From Clostridia bacterium (GTDB taxonomy: Bacteria; Bacillota; Clostridia; Peptostreptococcales; Anaerovoracaceae), in NCBI GenBank assembly GCA_910575405.1, contig CAJTER010000001.1:1-64000 (forward strand): a stretch of 64,000 nucleotides of DNA, written 5' to 3'. Under the pieces are notes generated by a model. That model had not been told where the DNA came from. It saw only the letters and a list, made by a program, of their open reading frames with translations, and did no database searches. Positions within the stretch are counted from its first letter, which is position 1, and each line of letters opens with the position of its first letter. Position numbers and translations under genes: made by a program. Positions 62,222 to 64,000 of this stretch are shown piece by piece.

Positions 62222-62951
62222 TCCTTATGCGCCTCTCTTCTATGACATCAAATGCTCGATAATTATATACGGCCCGTTTCTCATCTGCAATCAGACGGCC
62301 GGCCGACAAGGTCAGCACCCGCTTTTTCATAATGGAAACCAGTTCTCTGTCGTGGCTCCCGATTACGATGGTTACGCCCAGCCGATTGAGCTCATCCAGC
62401 AGGCACATGAGATCCCAGGCCTTATCAGAATCCAGATTAGCGGTGGGCTCGTCAGCAACTAAAATTCCGGGGTTGACGACCAGGGCTCTTGCCAGCAGCA
62501 CTCTTGCCGTTTCACCTGCGGAAATTTCATCGGGAAAGGCCATGGCCCGATGCAGGACACCTACAGTTCTCAGGGTCTGGGTGACCCGCCTCTTGTAGAG
62601 CCGTTTTGGCTGCTGGGTTGCCCGCATGGCAAGCTCGACATTTTCGTACACATTTCGATCCGGCAGCAGGCCGTACTCAGCCTGCATCTGTCCAATTTGC
62701 CTGCGGAGAAAGGGAATTTCTCGTTGCGGCAGGGACGTGACTTCGGTTCCCCGGACCCAAATCTGTCCGCTGGTTGGTCTGAGCTGTCTCGTAAGCATCT
62801 TTAAAAGGGTGCTCTTTCCTGCCCCGCTCTTTCCGATGACAAACACAAATTCCCCCTGATCGATGGAAAACGAAACGTTTTCCAGAGCATATTCTCCCGG
62901 ACCGTACAGCTTTTCTACATTTTTAAAGATAATATCTTTTTCCTGCTCCAT
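62154..62951 (-). CDS. FtsE-like ABC transporter ATPase without FtsX partner
   Basis: A 265-residue ABC ATPase closest in length and sequence feel to FtsE (IIFKNVEKLYGPGEYALENVSFSI). Walker A GKSGAGKST (residues 40-48), Q-loop QMQAEYGLL, Walker B ILVADE (163-168) and switch His200 are present. The signature LSGGE reads ISAGETAR (143-150), a weakening of the motif that contacts ATP across the dimer. No permease (FtsX-like) gene is adjacent. A terminator's T run ends about a dozen bases before the start, next to the ribosome site AAGGATGGGG. It overlaps the nucleotidyltransferase gene by 68 bases, suggesting coupled expression. Confidence 0.82.
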   Translation of the reverse strand: MEQEKDIIFKNVEKLYGPGEYALENVSFSIDQGEFVFVIGKSGAGKSTLLKMLTRQLRPTSGQIWVRGTEVTSLPQREIPFLRRQIGQMQAEYGLLPDRNVYENVELAMRATQQPKRLYKRRVTQTLRTVGVLHRAMAFPDEISAGETARVLLARALVVNPGILVADEPTANLDSDKAWDLMCLLDELNRLGVTIVIGSHDRELVSIMKKRVLTLSAGRLIADEKRAVYNYRAFDVIEERRIRNEQKQRLRTAVHPGTSGSSSQQ

Positions 62952-62962
62952 ACCCCATCCTT

Positions 62963-63021
62963 AAAAAGGGAATTACAGTAGCTGCGGCGCTTTGCCGTCT
63001 TGATTCTGCAATCCCCTTTTT
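62963..63021 (-). terminator. terminator between fliS-side genes and the ABC ATPase gene
   Basis: On the minus strand AAAAAGGGGATTGCAG (63021-63006) pairs with CTGTAATTCCCTTTTT (62978-62963): 16 pairs with two G.U wobbles, ending in five T. The wobbles pair only in the minus transcript. Confidence 0.88.
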
Positions 63022-63088
63022 CATTATATTCTCTGCCTGATGCGCAACTCCGCATCCATTCAGATGATTTGAAAGTTTCCTTTCAAGC

Positions 63089-63505
63089 TTATTGATAGAA
63101 CGAATCGGTTCCCGCTACTTTTTTGCTGATCCTTTTGTCGATTGTAATCGTTTCCTGCAAAAGCTTTTTGCAGTTTTTTACAATCTCTACGATTTTGTCC
63201 GTATTTTTATCCGGATTGTCAATCGTCCTGCACTGCAGCAACTCGTCAATTTCGCCGCGCGTCTGCTCGGAAAGCTGTTCCTTGAACATCTGCAGCTTTC
63301 GCAGTCCGTCATCGATCTTTTCCAGCTCTTCACCGCGCATTTCAAGAAGCATCTGCGCAGATACCCGGTCATTTCGATCCAGAGCCGTACCCAGTTCCCT
63401 CGTCAGTCGGAGGGTCTCATTTAAGTGGTTTTGTCTGCCTATCAACAGCTTGAGCACTTCCAAAGTCCACTCATTGCGATATGCGGATGCTTGCTCCTTT
63501 TCCAT
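63089..63505 (-). CDS. small coiled-coil flagellar-locus protein (FliT-like position)
   Basis: A 138-residue, almost entirely helical, charged protein (LKLLIGRQNHLNETLRLTRELG; LRKLQMFKEQLSEQTRGEIDELL). Its start directly follows the fliS stop, where FliT or another export chaperone is often encoded. I see no motif that proves FliT; it could equally be an FlgN-like chaperone. The ribosome site is weak, so it is probably translated by coupling to fliS. Confidence 0.65.
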   Translation of the reverse strand: MEKEQASAYRNEWTLEVLKLLIGRQNHLNETLRLTRELGTALDRNDRVSAQMLLEMRGEELEKIDDGLRKLQMFKEQLSEQTRGEIDELLQCRTIDNPDKNTDKIVEIVKNCKKLLQETITIDKRISKKVAGTDSFYQ

Positions 63506-63874
63506 TTATTCTGCAACTTTCCCCGCTTCCTGAAAGGCTTCCCGCAGCTCTTTCACCAGCGGCTTTAATTCGGTGATAACTTCTTTTTTTCTGCCTGCTT
63601 CTATTCTGCTCAATTCGTAGAGAAAAAAGTCATACATTTGTCTTAATTCATGGCTGATGGGATATTCATAGTTCAGCGTGTCTTTCAAGTACTGGACGAT
63701 CTCTTTACATCTTGTAACAGACTGGCCAAAGAGCTCATATTCCTCTTTATCCAGCGCCAGCTCTGCGCGCATCAACCGTTTTAACAGTTCATCGTACAGC
63801 AGCAAAAGCATTTCACCCGGAGTCATTGTCATTACGGATTGTTCTTTATACTGCTGATATCCATTCAGGGCCAT
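63506..63874 (-). CDS. fliS: flagellar export chaperone FliS
   Basis: A 122-residue helical chaperone that binds the C-terminus of flagellin before export. Family marks: NGYQQYKEQSVMTMTPGEMLLLLYDELLKRL at the start region, and LRQMYDFFLYEL near residue 80. ATG follows GAGGAATT. It lies 22 bases after fliD, the usual order. Confidence 0.96.
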   Translation of the reverse strand: MALNGYQQYKEQSVMTMTPGEMLLLLYDELLKRLMRAELALDKEEYELFGQSVTRCKEIVQYLKDTLNYEYPISHELRQMYDFFLYELSRIEAGRKKEVITELKPLVKELREAFQEAGKVAE

Positions 63875-63896
63875 ATAAATTCCTCACTTCTTATCT

Positions 63897-64000
63897 TTAG
63901 TATCCCGAAAGCTGGGCCAGGTAACTGCTCTGACTATTCATCTGCGACATCAGAGTTTCTAGCGTCGTGAACTGGGAGATATAGCGATCCTCTTCCATTT
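63897..64000 (-). CDS. fliD: flagellar cap protein FliD, C-terminal end only
   Basis: Partial gene running off the window. The visible 34 residues translate to ...MEEDRYISQFTTLETLMSQM, then NSQSSYLAQLSGY and stop, which is the typical FliD C-terminal helix. The filament cap function follows from the family. Confidence 0.88.
   Translation of the reverse strand, partial: MEEDRYISQFTTLETLMSQMNSQSSYLAQLSGY

Overview
The window looks like a chromosome segment of a motile, anaerobic, Gram-positive member of the Clostridia with intermediate GC content. The evidence is strong AAGGAGG-type ribosome sites, many TTGACA/TATAAT promoters, a T-box, pyruvate formate-lyase with its radical activase, a ferredoxin-dependent indolepyruvate oxidoreductase, a type III glutamine synthetase, a class B sortase, and a flagellar block in the Bacillus/Clostridium order flgM-flgN-flgK-flgL-DUF6470-fliW-csrA. 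An amino-acid fermenter related to Anaerovoracaceae / Family XIII is my guess only. No tRNA, rRNA, CRISPR array, insertion sequence or prophage was seen. Most genes lie on the minus strand.

Region 1 (0.4-11.2 kb): an NhaC antiporter; pyruvate formate-lyase and its activase with a FapA/DUF342 gene between them; a large U32 'peptidase' (probable 23S rRNA hydroxylation factor); an AI-2E family permease. Region 2 (11.2-20.8 kb) is centred on glutamine: type I glutamine synthetase with an ANTAR antiterminator-like protein, type III glutamine synthetase, asparagine synthetase, and pyrG-purF. Three of these units have RNA leaders: a terminator-type leader before the type III synthetase, an asparagine T-box before asnB, and an attenuator hairpin before pyrG.

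Region 3 (20.9-28.2 kb): a homoserine dehydrogenase-like enzyme, an EamA exporter, a GABA-type aminotransferase and a sigma-54 activator, followed by a beta-CASP RNase. Region 4 (28.4-34.7 kb) is an RNA/DNA maintenance run: yhaM, a divergent CCA-transferase-like protein, recD2, comFC, a structured RNA that I take for the raiA motif, and hpf. Region 5 (34.9-46.1 kb): nadE, an AraC regulator with a glycosidase-like tail, a GntR regulator, ispE, an anchored Ig-like protein, tadA, two unrecognised proteins, a CvpA-like protein, and sortase B with a secreted FN3-like protein.

Region 6 (46.2-55.2 kb): an aryl-pyruvate oxidation operon (iorA, iorB, paaK, ACT protein), a two-component system whose kinase has a long acidic tail, and a chemoreceptor. 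Region 7 (55.3-64.0 kb): the late flagellar block, interrupted by a degenerate nucleotidyltransferase and a lone FtsE-like ATPase, running off the end inside fliD.

The observations I rate highest are the candidate ANTAR-type hexaloop that competes with the terminator in front of glnN, the CCA-transferase homologue that has lost its nucleotide-template motif, the raiA-type RNA, the FtsE-like/nucleotidyltransferase pair inside the flagellar genes, and the shared repeat-like inserts in FlgL and FlgK.
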